Shown here: in pieces, positions 19,096 through 29,859 of the stretch | Numbering within the stretch: position 1 is the stretch's first letter | Layout of the letters: every line of letters begins with the position of its first letter | Assembly (NCBI GenBank): GCA_003278535.1 | Contig: QCEG01000005.1 | Location: forward strand, 39,628-103,627 | Length of the DNA: 64,000 nucleotides | Reading direction: 5' to 3' | DNA from: Prochlorococcus sp. AG-355-N18 | GTDB lineage: Bacteria > Cyanobacteriota > Cyanobacteriia > PCC-6307 > Cyanobiaceae | Program-made: the position numbers and the translations under genes | The notes under the pieces: model-generated | The model's database searches: none | Told to the model about the DNA's origin: nothing | What the model saw: the letters and a program-made list of their open reading frames with translations, nothing else

Positions 19096-20379
19096 CTATA
19101 TGTTTGGAAATATTATCCTAAGTAACATTTTAAATTCTCTTCCATGCATTATCATAAGACCTTTCTTTACACTCCATGGAGCCTTTATAAACATTACGCA
19201 CATAGCATATACAATCTCTTTTAAAGAAAGAGTATCAGTTAGAAACCCATACCATTGATTTTTAGGTAGTTGGAAAAAACTGCCAAAAAATTCTCTCAAT
19301 AGTTTCTCATCAAATCTCATGAGTTTTTCTAATCCAAATTGGTAAAGTGATTTCTTCCTAATTAATTCTTTTGACCATAAAGTTTCCCAACCTTTTCTAG
19401 CAATATGATAGGTACTTAGATTTTTGTTTTTAATTGCTTCTGAGACTGCCTTCGCGACAAGTGGAGCTCTTCTTAAAACATTACCAATTAAATATCCAGA
19501 TGCAGGATGTACCATTGAAGCAGCACCACCATATCCAAGTATTTGTTGTTTGAAATCTGGGATTGGCATATTCATAGGAAGAAATAAGCCAAGCTCTTCG
19601 TGCTGCATGCTTGTGATTGATATATTTCGATAAGAAAGCCTCTTCTCTAGTCTCTCTTTTAAATTTTCCATTGTTAGAGGATTTACCAAACCAAGAGATG
19701 TCTCTTCAAGAAAATATTTCCCATCCCCCATATCCATGGCATAAAGAAAAGTTGGAGGTTCTTTTTTTTGCTCATCGTTAAGATGATCATTTCTATAGTC
19801 CATTAATACAAACTGCCCTTTCTTAAGTGGAGGTTTACTAAAATTACCTACTATCCCATAACAAGTTTGGACTGCCAAAGGACCACAGGATTTTAATTTA
19901 AGAAAAACAGGATCATACCCTGTTGCATCTACTACTAATCTTGCAGAGTAAGTTTTGCCATCTTTTGTAGTTACTGTACTTTTGTATTTTTCAAAATGTA
20001 TTTTGTTTGCAAAGCCTTGATGCCATTTAATAAAAGACTTATTGCATTCTTTAAACCAATAATTGTGGAGTTTCTTCTTATCAAATAGTCCATAATCTAG
20101 TGAATGTTCAGTAGCTTTATTCTCGTCGTCCTGTTCTTCTAAAGCGCCATGCCCAAAAAAACTTACAGTATTTTTCCATCTATATTCAAGTAAATCCTGA
20201 AGCCCGAGTTGATCAACTTCTTTCCCCCAAATGCCATATGTATTTGGCCAAGGTTCATCTGGTCCATTTGGAGAAAGCACTTCAACATCTAATTTTTCCT
20301 TCCCTAAAGCTGAGGCAATAGCCATACCCGCAGGCCCTGCACCCAAAACAAGAACATCTGGCATATTTTCTTTTGACAT
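19096..20379 (-). CDS. crtL: Lycopene cyclase (CrtL type, probably the epsilon or epsilon/beta enzyme)
   Basis: Cyclises the ends of lycopene to make alpha- or beta-carotene for zeaxanthin and the alpha-carotene typical of Prochlorococcus. DVLVLGAGPAGMAIASALG is the dinucleotide-binding loop, NTYGIWGKEVD the cyclase-specific motif and LVVDATGYDPVF the second FAD segment; VHPASGYLIGNVLRRAP near residue 300 is also characteristic. 427 residues, single domain. Assignment to the epsilon paralogue is from memory of gene order downstream of pcb in this genus. It is read divergently from the POR-like SDR across ~220 bases. Confidence 0.87.
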   Translation of the reverse strand: MSKENMPDVLVLGAGPAGMAIASALGKEKLDVEVLSPNGPDEPWPNTYGIWGKEVDQLGLQDLLEYRWKNTVSFFGHGALEEQDDENKATEHSLDYGLFDKKKLHNYWFKECNKSFIKWHQGFANKIHFEKYKSTVTTKDGKTYSARLVVDATGYDPVFLKLKSCGPLAVQTCYGIVGNFSKPPLKKGQFVLMDYRNDHLNDEQKKEPPTFLYAMDMGDGKYFLEETSLGLVNPLTMENLKERLEKRLSYRNISITSMQHEELGLFLPMNMPIPDFKQQILGYGGAASMVHPASGYLIGNVLRRAPLVAKAVSEAIKNKNLSTYHIARKGWETLWSKELIRKKSLYQFGLEKLMRFDEKLLREFFGSFFQLPKNQWYGFLTDTLSLKEIVYAMCVMFIKAPWSVKKGLMIMHGREFKMLLRIIFPNI

Positions 20380-20603
20380 TAAATATAAATCTTATGATTA
20401 AAGAAATTTATGGAACAAATTATTACTTCTGAACCCAGAATTATATTTTTCATCCAATACTTATAATGAGAGTAGATTAATAATAATCAAATTACTCAAA
20501 TACTAGCGACTAAGTTTTCAGTGTTTTAACAATAATTTATAAGATTACAAAATAAAAAAAACTTTATTTATTTTTTTATCATAAAAAAAATATAGGAATT
20601 TAA

Positions 20604-21605
20604 ATGATTAAAAATAAAAATATTTTAATAACTGGAGGTAATTCAGGAATAGGGTTTTTTGCCATTATTAATTTACTGAAGATGAAAAATATTTTATATG
20701 TTGTAATAAAAAACGAATTTAGAGAGAATGAATTTCTCAGAAAAATCGAGAAACATTTTGATAAAAATTACCTTAGTAAATTTTTAATTATTATTGAAAA
20801 TTGTGATCTTTCAGATCTAGAGAATATTAAAAAAATTAAAGATTACTTTATTAGTAAAAAGATTTTTTTAGATGTTCTTGTTTTAAATGCAGGATTGCAA
20901 TATACAGGCTCTTTTTACCCTAAAGTATCAAAACAAGGCATAGAACTAACTTTTGCAGTCAATCATCTTGCACATTTTTACTTGGTAAATGTCCTAAAAG
21001 ATTTTATTAGAGATAAAGAAGAATCTAGAATCATTATTACATCATCAGATGTACACGACCCCAAAAGTTCAGGTGGCAATATAGGAAAGAAAGCGGGACT
21101 TAATAACCTAGTTAATTTGAGAAAAAAAGTAACTGGGCAATTTATAAATTTTAATGCTGATGAAGCTTATAAAAATAGTAAGTTGTGTAATATTTTGTTT
21201 GCTAAAGAACTTGAAAAAAAATTAAAAACTTCCTCGAGTAAAATTTCTGTAATTACTTGGGCTCCTGGTCTAGTAATACCAAATGATGATCTTGGTTTTT
21301 TTAGATACAGTAAGCGTTTTAATCTCTTTGGATATTTAATTTTTTCTAAAGCTGCAAAAAATATTTTAGGAATTTCTGAAAGTATAGAAAATGCTGGCAG
21401 GATACTTTCTGAAATTGTTTTTGATTCAAATTTAAATAATATTGGTTACGTTCATTTAAGTAATAAACTTATCTCTTTTAAAAAACATAAATTAGTTGAA
21501 AGTAATGTTAGTGATGAGGCAAATAATTCTGAGTTGGCTTCAAAACTCTGGATTTTAAGTGAAGAGATTTGTAGATCATTTGGCTTTGTTACTTTCAATA
21601 TTTAA
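20604..21605 (+). CDS. SDR-family oxidoreductase, protochlorophyllide-reductase-like
   Basis: 333 residues. ITGGNSGIGFFAIINLLKM is the nucleotide loop, VLNAGLQYTG the N-A-G motif, TFAVNHLAHFYLVNVL and IIITSSDVHDP the substrate-side strands, and YKNSKLCNILFAKELEKKL the Y-x3-K active site; the YKxSK(LM/LC)xN form is typical of light-dependent protochlorophyllide reductase relatives and retinol-dehydrogenase-type SDRs. It is more AT-rich and lysine-rich than a housekeeping Por would be, so it is probably a paralogue of unknown substrate. An AGGAA box precedes the ATG. Its 3' end overlaps the convergent mscS gene by 30 bases. Confidence 0.82.
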   Translation: MIKNKNILITGGNSGIGFFAIINLLKMKNILYVVIKNEFRENEFLRKIEKHFDKNYLSKFLIIIENCDLSDLENIKKIKDYFISKKIFLDVLVLNAGLQYTGSFYPKVSKQGIELTFAVNHLAHFYLVNVLKDFIRDKEESRIIITSSDVHDPKSSGGNIGKKAGLNNLVNLRKKVTGQFINFNADEAYKNSKLCNILFAKELEKKLKTSSSKISVITWAPGLVIPNDDLGFFRYSKRFNLFGYLIFSKAAKNILGISESIENAGRILSEIVFDSNLNNIGYVHLSNKLISFKKHKLVESNVSDEANNSELASKLWILSEEICRSFGFVTFNI

Positions 21606-22613
21606 GGTTTGTGTTGGGAATGCAAACTCTATATTATTAACCGCAAATTCCTCAATAATTCTTAAATTTATAGATTGTTGAGCTTCCATTGCTGCGAGAT
21701 AATTATTCGTTGGGATGTAATAAACAAGTTCGAAATTAAGACTGAAGTCGCCGAAATCTGTGAAATGACATCTATCAAAAGACGCATCTTTTGTCTCTTC
21801 AACTATTTTTTTTATTATTATTGGAATCAATTTCATAAGTTTTGGAGAGGTTTCATAAACAACTCCCAATTTATGCACTAACCTTCTTTTTTTCATTTGT
21901 GCGTAATTTGAAATTATTCCATTTGTTAGGGCGCTATTGCTCATTACTATTACTTCTCCATTAATACTTCTTATCCTTGAAGATCGTACTCCTACTCTCT
22001 CAACCATTCCGAGAACTCCATCAGATTTTATAAACTCACCTTTTTGAAAAGGTTTATCAAGCAAAATTGTTATATATTCAAAGAACTCCTGAACTGGATC
22101 TTTCAAAGCTAATCCTGCACCAATACCTCCTGCACTTAGTAAAGCCCAAATAGCAGTCATTTGAACACCTATATTTTGTAAGAAAAAAATTGAGCCAATA
22201 GTCCAAGTTAATGCTTTTATCAATGGAGTTAGTGAAGATACCATCGAACTAATTGAGGAATCATTAATTTTCGAGGTCGATTCTGTTAAAGATCTTATTA
22301 AAACTTTGTTAAGTGCTTTTATTATGATTATTAATATAAATAATTTCAAAATATTCAATAAGACAGAGATGAAAGTTATTTCATCAGCAAAAAAATAGTC
22401 AATTGAAAAATAAAATGAAAGGAGGAAACCTATAGGTTTTATAATTCCAGAGATCACTTCAAAAATAAAATCATCGAAATTTGTTTTTGTTCTTTTGGAA
22501 ATCTTTTTAAAAAATATTTTTGAAACTTTTGAAATTATTATCGACAATAAAGTTCCAATAAAAAAAATAGATATTGCCAGAAGGAAGTTTTCAGTAACTA
22601 ATTTCATATTCAA
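21576..22613 (-). CDS. MscS-family mechanosensitive channel
   Basis: 345 residues. Several N-terminal membrane helices; the pore-lining TM3 reads WALLSAGGIGAGLALKDPVQEFFEYITILLDKPFQKGEFI, including the A/G-rich pore helix and the beta domain entry. GMVERVGVRSSRIRSINGEVIVMSNSAL is the diagnostic MscS beta-domain segment. Releases solutes under hypo-osmotic shock. Its tail overlaps the convergent SDR gene by 30 bases. Confidence 0.92.
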   Translation of the reverse strand: MNMKLVTENFLLAISIFFIGTLLSIIISKVSKIFFKKISKRTKTNFDDFIFEVISGIIKPIGFLLSFYFSIDYFFADEITFISVLLNILKLFILIIIIKALNKVLIRSLTESTSKINDSSISSMVSSLTPLIKALTWTIGSIFFLQNIGVQMTAIWALLSAGGIGAGLALKDPVQEFFEYITILLDKPFQKGEFIKSDGVLGMVERVGVRSSRIRSINGEVIVMSNSALTNGIISNYAQMKKRRLVHKLGVVYETSPKLMKLIPIIIKKIVEETKDASFDRCHFTDFGDFSLNFELVYYIPTNNYLAAMEAQQSINLRIIEEFAVNNIEFAFPTQTLNIESNKAK

Positions 22614-22685
22614 ATAAACCCTTAAAATTAATCTTTAATAAGATTTTAATTTATCTCTAAATAACAAACCAGTCTTTATTTTTCT

Positions 22686-23255
22686 TTAACTCATTATTAT
22701 GTTTCTAATTTCTTTAAATTCTTCTCTATCCGCAGTTTTGCATAATTCAAAAATTATTGATTCAGTTGTTGTTAAGAACGCCCCACTCTGAGTCATTCTC
22801 TGTAATGCTGTTTCATGATCTACCCTATTTCGACTCCCCATTGAATCTGATATGAGAATAACTTCAAATCCTTTTTGTAAACAATCTAAGACTGTTTGTT
22901 GAATACAAATATGTGTTTCGATCCCACAAACTATCAAATTAGTAATTTTCTTATCTTTAAGTTCTTTCAAAAAATCTTCTAATTTAGCTAGGCTGAATTC
23001 CATTTTTTCAAATTTTCTAAATTCTGCTATGGGGGATAATTCAGGTATCGTTACTCCCAATTTGAGTGGGTTTTGTTCAGATATAAATATGTTTTCTTCT
23101 AAAATTTGGTAAGCATTTATTAGCTTTTTAATGTTTTTGATTATTGAATCCTTATTAAAAATTGGTCTTATTATTTTTTCCTGAATATCAATAATTATCA
23201 AGGCGTTTACTTTCGATGATAATTTATCGGAAGAGATTTCTTGATCATTCATCAT
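22686..23255 (-). CDS. Isochorismatase-like cysteine hydrolase
   Basis: 189 residues. ALIIDIQEKIIRPI carries the catalytic Asp near the N-terminus, FSLAKLEDFLKELK the lysine region and IVCGIETHICIQQTVLDCL the nucleophile cysteine with the conserved cis-peptide region. The close match to the YcaC-like/nicotinamidase-like branch suggests amide hydrolysis; substrate unknown. It is upstream of and divergent from fur. Confidence 0.85.
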   Translation of the reverse strand: MMNDQEISSDKLSSKVNALIIIDIQEKIIRPIFNKDSIIKNIKKLINAYQILEENIFISEQNPLKLGVTIPELSPIAEFRKFEKMEFSLAKLEDFLKELKDKKITNLIVCGIETHICIQQTVLDCLQKGFEVILISDSMGSRNRVDHETALQRMTQSGAFLTTTESIIFELCKTADREEFKEIRNIIMS

Positions 23256-23371
23256 TTACATATAAAGGTACATTTAACATAATATTTTGAAGAACTTTAG
23301 TAAACATTTGAAATAAATAAGTTGTTTTACTCTCATCTAGAGTTATTATTGAGAATAGCCAAGGGTTAATT

Positions 23372-23824
23372 TTGTCATTATCCTCTCAATACAAAGTAAT
23401 CACATCTCCTCTTGGTGATGGATTACATAAAGATGGGAAGAGATTAACTCCTCAGAGGTTAAAGGTACTTAATTTATTTGAAAATATTGGCTCTGGAAAG
23501 CATCTTAGTGCTGAAGAGGTTCATGAAAACTTAGTTAAAACGAGCTCAAAAGTTTCACTAGCAACAATTTATAGAACTTTAAGACTTCTAGTACAAATGG
23601 GTTTGCTTCATGAATTAGAACTCAGTGAGGGTGGACACAGATATGAATTGCTTAGTAACGACACACCGGATCATCATCATTTGATTTGCATTAGATGTGG
23701 AAGAACAGAAGAATTCGAAAATGATGAGGTTTTAGAAGCAGGCAAAGTTGCAGCAAAAGTTAATGGTTTTAAACTAATTGAATCCTCTTTAAATGTAAGA
23801 GCAATTTGTCCTAATTGCATGTAG
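23372..23824 (+). CDS. fur: Fur-family transcriptional regulator
   Basis: 150 residues. Residues ~20-85 form the winged helix (RLTPQRLKVLNLFEN, SLATIYRTLRLLVQMGLL, the recognition-helix block). The metal-binding domain contains DHHHLICIRCGRTEEF and a terminal CPNC, giving two C-x2-C pairs for structural zinc. Presumably represses iron-uptake genes when Fe2+ is bound; Zur or PerR cannot be excluded from sequence. TTG start. Ends seven bases from the convergent arsS. Confidence 0.88.
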   Translation: MSLSSQYKVITSPLGDGLHKDGKRLTPQRLKVLNLFENIGSGKHLSAEEVHENLVKTSSKVSLATIYRTLRLLVQMGLLHELELSEGGHRYELLSNDTPDHHHLICIRCGRTEEFENDEVLEAGKVAAKVNGFKLIESSLNVRAICPNCM

Positions 23825-23830
23825 CAAGTT

Positions 23831-24763
23831 TTAACTTAAAGTCCCTCCACAACTTGACCCTGCACCTGCAGTGCAAGCAAAACAATGTTCTTTTACAGCT
23901 ACCCTGTAGTCAAAAGTAAATGATTCATCCAACAGATCATAAAGCGTCTTTGGTCCTTTATTCTCTCGGAAATTTATCTGTTGGTTAAAGTCACAATCAT
24001 AAATTTCTCCTAGCCAATTTACGCTAATTGTCTTTTTACACATTAGATTTTCTAAATTTTTTTCATTAAAATTTTCTTTTAGTAATTTGTAATAAGTATT
24101 TAGTTTCCCTTCTCTTCTAAGAGATTCTTCATATCTATTAATTGGCATATTAGTTATTGTGTATAAATTATTAAAAACGATATTGTATTTTTCGAATAGA
24201 ATTCTTTTATAATCCTTCTCCAATATTTCCTGAGAAGGAGGAAGAATTGGGTTTACAGGATTGTAAACAAGGTTTAATTGTAATCCATTTTCTTTCTTCC
24301 CATAGCCTAAATCATTAAGAATTTTTATGGCATTAATACTTTTTTCAAAAACGCCAAAACCCCTTTGAAAATCAACATTAATTTTTTCATAACACGGTAG
24401 CGAAGCAGTAACTATCACTTTATTTTTTGCAAGAAATTGAGGAAGATCTTCATAACCTTCTTCAAAAAAAATTGTCAAATTGCATCTATCAATAATATCA
24501 ACTTGTTTTGTGTTCAAGCTGGTTATTAGGTTTTTAAATTTTGGGTGAAGTTCTGGCGCACCACCTGTTATATCTAAAGTCTTGATTTTGTATTTTTCAA
24601 TTATCTTTGGAATAAGAGATATCATTTCATTGGACATCTTTTCAGTCCTTAGGGGACTTGAATTGACATGACAATGCTTACAAGCCTGATTGCATTTATA
24701 ACCTATGTTAATTTGCAATGTTTCTATAGGTTTTTTATATATTGAGGGGAATTTTTCTTTCAT
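23831..24763 (-). CDS. arsS: ArsS-type radical SAM protein (arsenosugar biosynthesis)
   Basis: 310 residues. CNQACKHCHVNSSP is the radical-SAM CxxxCxxC cluster site, LDITGGAPELHP the GGE-like motif with an unusual Ala, and the C-terminal half matches DUF3641 with a cysteine-rich end (CFACTAGAGSSCGGT) like ArsS. The ArsS family adds a 5'-deoxyadenosyl group to dimethylarsinous acid on the way to arsenosugars, a detoxification route in phytoplankton. No arsM methylase is seen in the window. Confidence 0.87.
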   Translation of the reverse strand: MKEKFPSIYKKPIETLQINIGYKCNQACKHCHVNSSPLRTEKMSNEMISLIPKIIEKYKIKTLDITGGAPELHPKFKNLITSLNTKQVDIIDRCNLTIFFEEGYEDLPQFLAKNKVIVTASLPCYEKINVDFQRGFGVFEKSINAIKILNDLGYGKKENGLQLNLVYNPVNPILPPSQEILEKDYKRILFEKYNIVFNNLYTITNMPINRYEESLRREGKLNTYYKLLKENFNEKNLENLMCKKTISVNWLGEIYDCDFNQQINFRENKGPKTLYDLLDESFTFDYRVAVKEHCFACTAGAGSSCGGTLS

Positions 24764-24803
24764 GAATCTATTATTTATAAATTGTCATTCGAAAATAAAA
24801 AAG

Positions 24804-26024
24804 TCAACTATTTTTTTTAAAGTTTGATCTCTCCTTAGCAAGTTCAATAAACCAACTTATGTATTCTTTGGGACCATTTTTAAAAACTATGTCAAATTTT
24901 AAATTGTCATGAACATCACTGATCCCTATTAAACCTGTTTTTTTTGTAGAGGGTCTTTCAACTTCACCAGAACTACTATCTACAAAAATTATTTTATTCT
25001 TAATCCCAAATTCATTACCTAATACTTGTATTAATTCTAGAAAAGACCTGTCACTCCCTCCTCTTGAATAACTTTTTTCATCATTATTTTTTTTTGATGT
25101 GACTGTGTCACCAACTCCTACAATCAAAGGCATATCTTCTTCTTGAATAGTTCTTTTGCACAAATCAATTTTTTCCTTAACAGAATTTGGAGAGTTTCTA
25201 AAATTAAAATTTCTTCCAAAAGGAGCTTTACCAGTTTTATCCGCAATAAATTTATTTAAAAGAAATAAAACTCCAGAATCTTTAAGTGCTCCTTTAATAA
25301 GTAATTGTATGTCTGTTGATCCGATATCATCTTGAGAAGAAAGTTTAATTGTTTCTCTACCATTTTTATTACCTAAATTTGGTGAAATATGAAGGAAAAA
25401 TGAGTTTTTGAGGCCTTCGGATTCAGCTTTTAAAATGATTTCATTCATCATTTTTTCAAAACTAATTTGAATAAGCTTTCTTTTATCAGAATCTTCATGA
25501 ACTAAATCAAATAGACTATTGAAATTAATCGTTGGGGAGAAGCGTGTTTCACATATTGATTTTAATGCGTGAAAATTGATATCCTCTTGGCTAAGTTCAG
25601 GAAAAATATTCTTAACTATATAATTAAATTTTGGTCTTATTAAACTGGGTACTTTAGATAAAAAACTTAGTTCTTTTTTTGAGACTCCTTCAAAACTTAT
25701 TTCACCATTACTGTCTTGATACTCTACTCCACAGGCAGCTAAACCTCTTAAATATAGTTCTTTGTTTCTAGGCTCAGTAGTGCTCCTTAAACTCCTCTCT
25801 ATTATTCTGTTAACTCCTCTTGGGCCTTCATGTTCTCCGCAAGTTAATACAAAGAATTCATCGGCAAATTCTTTTACTGCATAAATATATTTTGATTCTA
25901 ATTCTCTAGTCATTGGATCTTTAACTAAAGGGATACAAACTCCGTCAATGTCTTGAATAAATAAGATATTTTTAGAAGAAATTAATTGTTTTTGTTCATT
26001 TAAATTACTTGCTATATATTCCAT
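24804..26024 (-). CDS. stpA: Glucosylglycerol-3-phosphate phosphatase
   Basis: Dephosphorylates glucosylglycerol-phosphate to the osmolyte glucosylglycerol. ILFIQDIDGVCIPLVKDP is the HAD-like D-x-D motif of StpA, CGEHEGPRGVNRIIE and KAPFGRNFNFRNSPNSVKEK are family blocks, and VGVGDTVTSK with DRSFLELIQ provides the second aspartate site. The ORF track begins at a GTG ten codons upstream; I chose the ATG at 26024 because MEYIASNL is the family-like start. Divergent from the GpsA-like gene, which may help supply glycerol-3-phosphate. Confidence 0.88.
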   Translation of the reverse strand: MEYIASNLNEQKQLISSKNILFIQDIDGVCIPLVKDPMTRELESKYIYAVKEFADEFFVLTCGEHEGPRGVNRIIERSLRSTTEPRNKELYLRGLAACGVEYQDSNGEISFEGVSKKELSFLSKVPSLIRPKFNYIVKNIFPELSQEDINFHALKSICETRFSPTINFNSLFDLVHEDSDKRKLIQISFEKMMNEIILKAESEGLKNSFFLHISPNLGNKNGRETIKLSSQDDIGSTDIQLLIKGALKDSGVLFLLNKFIADKTGKAPFGRNFNFRNSPNSVKEKIDLCKRTIQEEDMPLIVGVGDTVTSKKNNDEKSYSRGGSDRSFLELIQVLGNEFGIKNKIIFVDSSSGEVERPSTKKTGLIGISDVHDNLKFDIVFKNGPKEYISWFIELAKERSNFKKNS

Positions 26025-26184
26025 ATTTATAATTATTTTTCTTTTAATTTCCACTTTCTCAGAAATTATAAATTAAAAAACTCAATATTTTCAATAAATA
26101 ATTTGCTATGGTCAAAAATTGCTTTAATGTAGAAAAATGTTGGTATGGGTAAGAAATTAAAAAAATTATCAAGAGTTTCCAAAA

Positions 26185-27693
26185 ATGAAGAATAATTTCG
26201 TAGAAAACATCAAAGATGAAAAATATTTTTATTCATTGATTGAAGATATAGAGAATAGCAAAGTTGGATTTTACAGTGTTGGTTTATATCCTGCATCACT
26301 AGCATACAACTGTGCTATGCATGGAAAATCAAATAATATTCTTTTGGCTCCTAGGGAAGATAGAGATTTGTTAGGTGCTTTCTCGAATGATGTAATTTCT
26401 GATATGGATAATGAGATTATTGAAAAGATTAAGAGAATGGGTAATTATTCTTCAGAGGGAAAAATAAAATCTTTTGATCTTAAAGATCTTCTCTTGAAAT
26501 GTGAGATAGTTATTCTTGCTTCAAATAGTAATCACATACAAGATGACGTTAAAAATGCTTTAGAACTCAGAAAAAATTTAAAAAGAGAAAATGTGGTTAT
26601 TGGCTGTCTAGTCGGGTCTTTTTGTATTGATAAAAAAAATAAAAACCCTTTTATTCTTTGTAATAAATATCCAAATTTAGCTTTTTTTACAGGATTTCAT
26701 CGTCACGGTGCTTTACGAAATCCTAATGATAGTTTTACTGCAAATTTCTGCCATCCTGATGCGCTAACAGCATTAATAGGAGCACGCATTTTGAATCAAT
26801 TATCACCGAAAATTCAAGTTTCTCCTGGAGTTCACAATATTGAATGTCAATATATAAAGTCAATAAAAAATATTTCATCAATATTTGCAGGTTTTGTAAA
26901 TAACTTTCATTCCGATAAGCCAGGAATGCTGCCTACCATTAATACAATTTTGTTAACTCAATGTTTAGATCAGGCCGCATCAGTATCAATAAAAGTTAGA
27001 AAAGAAAATAAATTAGAGAATAAATATCTTTCATTAAAGGAACTTGGTTATGGTGAAGAAATAATTAGTGCAAGGGAAATAATTAATGATAATTTGTGTG
27101 AAAAGGGAGATTATACTTTTTCTCAATTAAATGCTGTTAAGGCTGATGTCTTAGGGAGTATGACTCTACCAACTGAAGGAAAACCAACACGGAATTTTCA
27201 AGCAGGACAAGTTTTATCAGATATGCTTTTGAAACTCAAGAGATGTCCAAAAGATATCTCAGAATTTGTAAATTGGTGTAATAAATACTCTCTCAGTCAA
27301 GGAGGTTTAGAAGGTCTAAAATCTTTAAATTTTTGGCCAGACATTTATAAAGAATTCAAAATCAAAAATAATAATTGTTCAATGATTAATCTGATTTATT
27401 TATGCTTTAATGCTAATTCAGAAGAAAAAAAAGAAATTTATAAGGTTTTAATTAGTTCAGAAGAAATCACTAATTTTTGCCAAGAATCTGTGAAATCTGA
27501 ATTGTCTTTCGAACTAAATGAAAAATTAAAAGGAGATTATCTTTTTAATGATATTGAAAACTTTTACAAGAAATTATTTATTGACGAAGACCAAAACGCT
27601 TTTAAAAAAAATAAATATAGTAATCAAATTTCTAAAAAAAATCCTTGCTATATCAATGTATTGAAAATTATTAATAAATATTTTAATAATTGA
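26185..27693 (+). CDS. GpsA-like NAD(P)-binding protein next to stpA
   Basis: 502 residues. The N-terminus (VGFYSVGLYPASLAYNCAMHG) is a degenerate Rossmann G-x-x-x-x-x-A loop, ENVVIGCLVGSFCID sits where glycerol-3-phosphate dehydrogenases have their G-x-E/K block, and KPTRNFQAGQVLSDML resembles the GpsA C-terminal helix bundle (E/R-N-F-x-x-G). An extra ~120-residue lysine-rich extension follows. If it reduces dihydroxyacetone phosphate it would supply the acceptor for glucosylglycerol synthesis, which fits divergence from stpA, but key catalytic residues are not certain. Confidence 0.6.
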   Translation: MKNNFVENIKDEKYFYSLIEDIENSKVGFYSVGLYPASLAYNCAMHGKSNNILLAPREDRDLLGAFSNDVISDMDNEIIEKIKRMGNYSSEGKIKSFDLKDLLLKCEIVILASNSNHIQDDVKNALELRKNLKRENVVIGCLVGSFCIDKKNKNPFILCNKYPNLAFFTGFHRHGALRNPNDSFTANFCHPDALTALIGARILNQLSPKIQVSPGVHNIECQYIKSIKNISSIFAGFVNNFHSDKPGMLPTINTILLTQCLDQAASVSIKVRKENKLENKYLSLKELGYGEEIISAREIINDNLCEKGDYTFSQLNAVKADVLGSMTLPTEGKPTRNFQAGQVLSDMLLKLKRCPKDISEFVNWCNKYSLSQGGLEGLKSLNFWPDIYKEFKIKNNNCSMINLIYLCFNANSEEKKEIYKVLISSEEITNFCQESVKSELSFELNEKLKGDYLFNDIENFYKKLFIDEDQNAFKKNKYSNQISKKNPCYINVLKIINKYFNN

Positions 27694-27743
27694 TTATTTT
27701 TCTAATTTTCTAGAAAGCGAAGTTCTTAATTTATTTACGAATC

Positions 27744-28445
27744 TTGATTGCAGGGTTAGAATTATTATGGTTTAAAAGGTTTTTTTTGAAAAAGGAATTA
27801 ACACATCGTTCACATGAACTTAAAGCTCTTGGTTGGAATCAAGAAGACTTAACAAGATACGAAGATTTATGGGACTACAGTCAAAGATGGGGATTAATAA
27901 ATTTAGAAAGAGAAGACAGACAGTTTTTAAAGAATGCAGAAAAGTTACTTCCAAAGATTCAAAATAAAAAGATATCCGTTAAAAAAACTATTGAAGAAAA
28001 ATCTTATTATCTATGGTTAAATTTTTACCTCGATGAAATTAATATTTTTAGTAATTCTAATCTTCCAAAAAATAAATATGGTGTTTGGACACTCTTAATT
28101 GAAGAGGAAATAAAACTTCTTAAGGAATTACAACCAGTTATGGGTCTTCCAGATACTATAAAAGCTAAGAATCTATTCGAAAATAGAAAAGAGCTTATAA
28201 ATAAAGCTTTTAGCGAATTTGATGCTAAGAACAATGATAAGGGTTTCAACTTTGATGAAGTTTTAAACAACTCTGAAAAAGATGTTGGTAAGAATTGGAA
28301 ATCAATTACTGAAAAAGATCCTGAGGCTAATAAAACTTTTCCAATAATTGAATCTGCAAATATTGATAAATTCAGATCTGCGATAAAAGAGGATTTGGGT
28401 ACATATATGAAAGATAATTACCCCTCATTAAAAAAGGATTTATAA
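27744..28445 (+). CDS. Hypothetical protein (233 aa), unknown function
   Basis: A soluble, charged protein of mixed helices starting at TTG (MIAGLELLWFKRFFLKKELT). It includes DLTRYEDLWDYSQRWGLINLEREDRQF and a hydrophilic C-terminal third. It follows the GpsA-like gene by 50 bases on the same strand, so the two may share a transcript. No family recognised. Confidence 0.65.
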   Translation: MIAGLELLWFKRFFLKKELTHRSHELKALGWNQEDLTRYEDLWDYSQRWGLINLEREDRQFLKNAEKLLPKIQNKKISVKKTIEEKSYYLWLNFYLDEINIFSNSNLPKNKYGVWTLLIEEEIKLLKELQPVMGLPDTIKAKNLFENRKELINKAFSEFDAKNNDKGFNFDEVLNNSEKDVGKNWKSITEKDPEANKTFPIIESANIDKFRSAIKEDLGTYMKDNYPSLKKDL

Positions 28446-28511
28446 ATATTTATCTTTTTTTTGTTTTTTTTTTAAACTTTTGTAAGTTAAATAGATAATA
28501 GGATTATTTAA

Positions 28512-29846
<1,335 letters not shown>

Positions 29847-29859
29847 GAAAGGAGATTTA

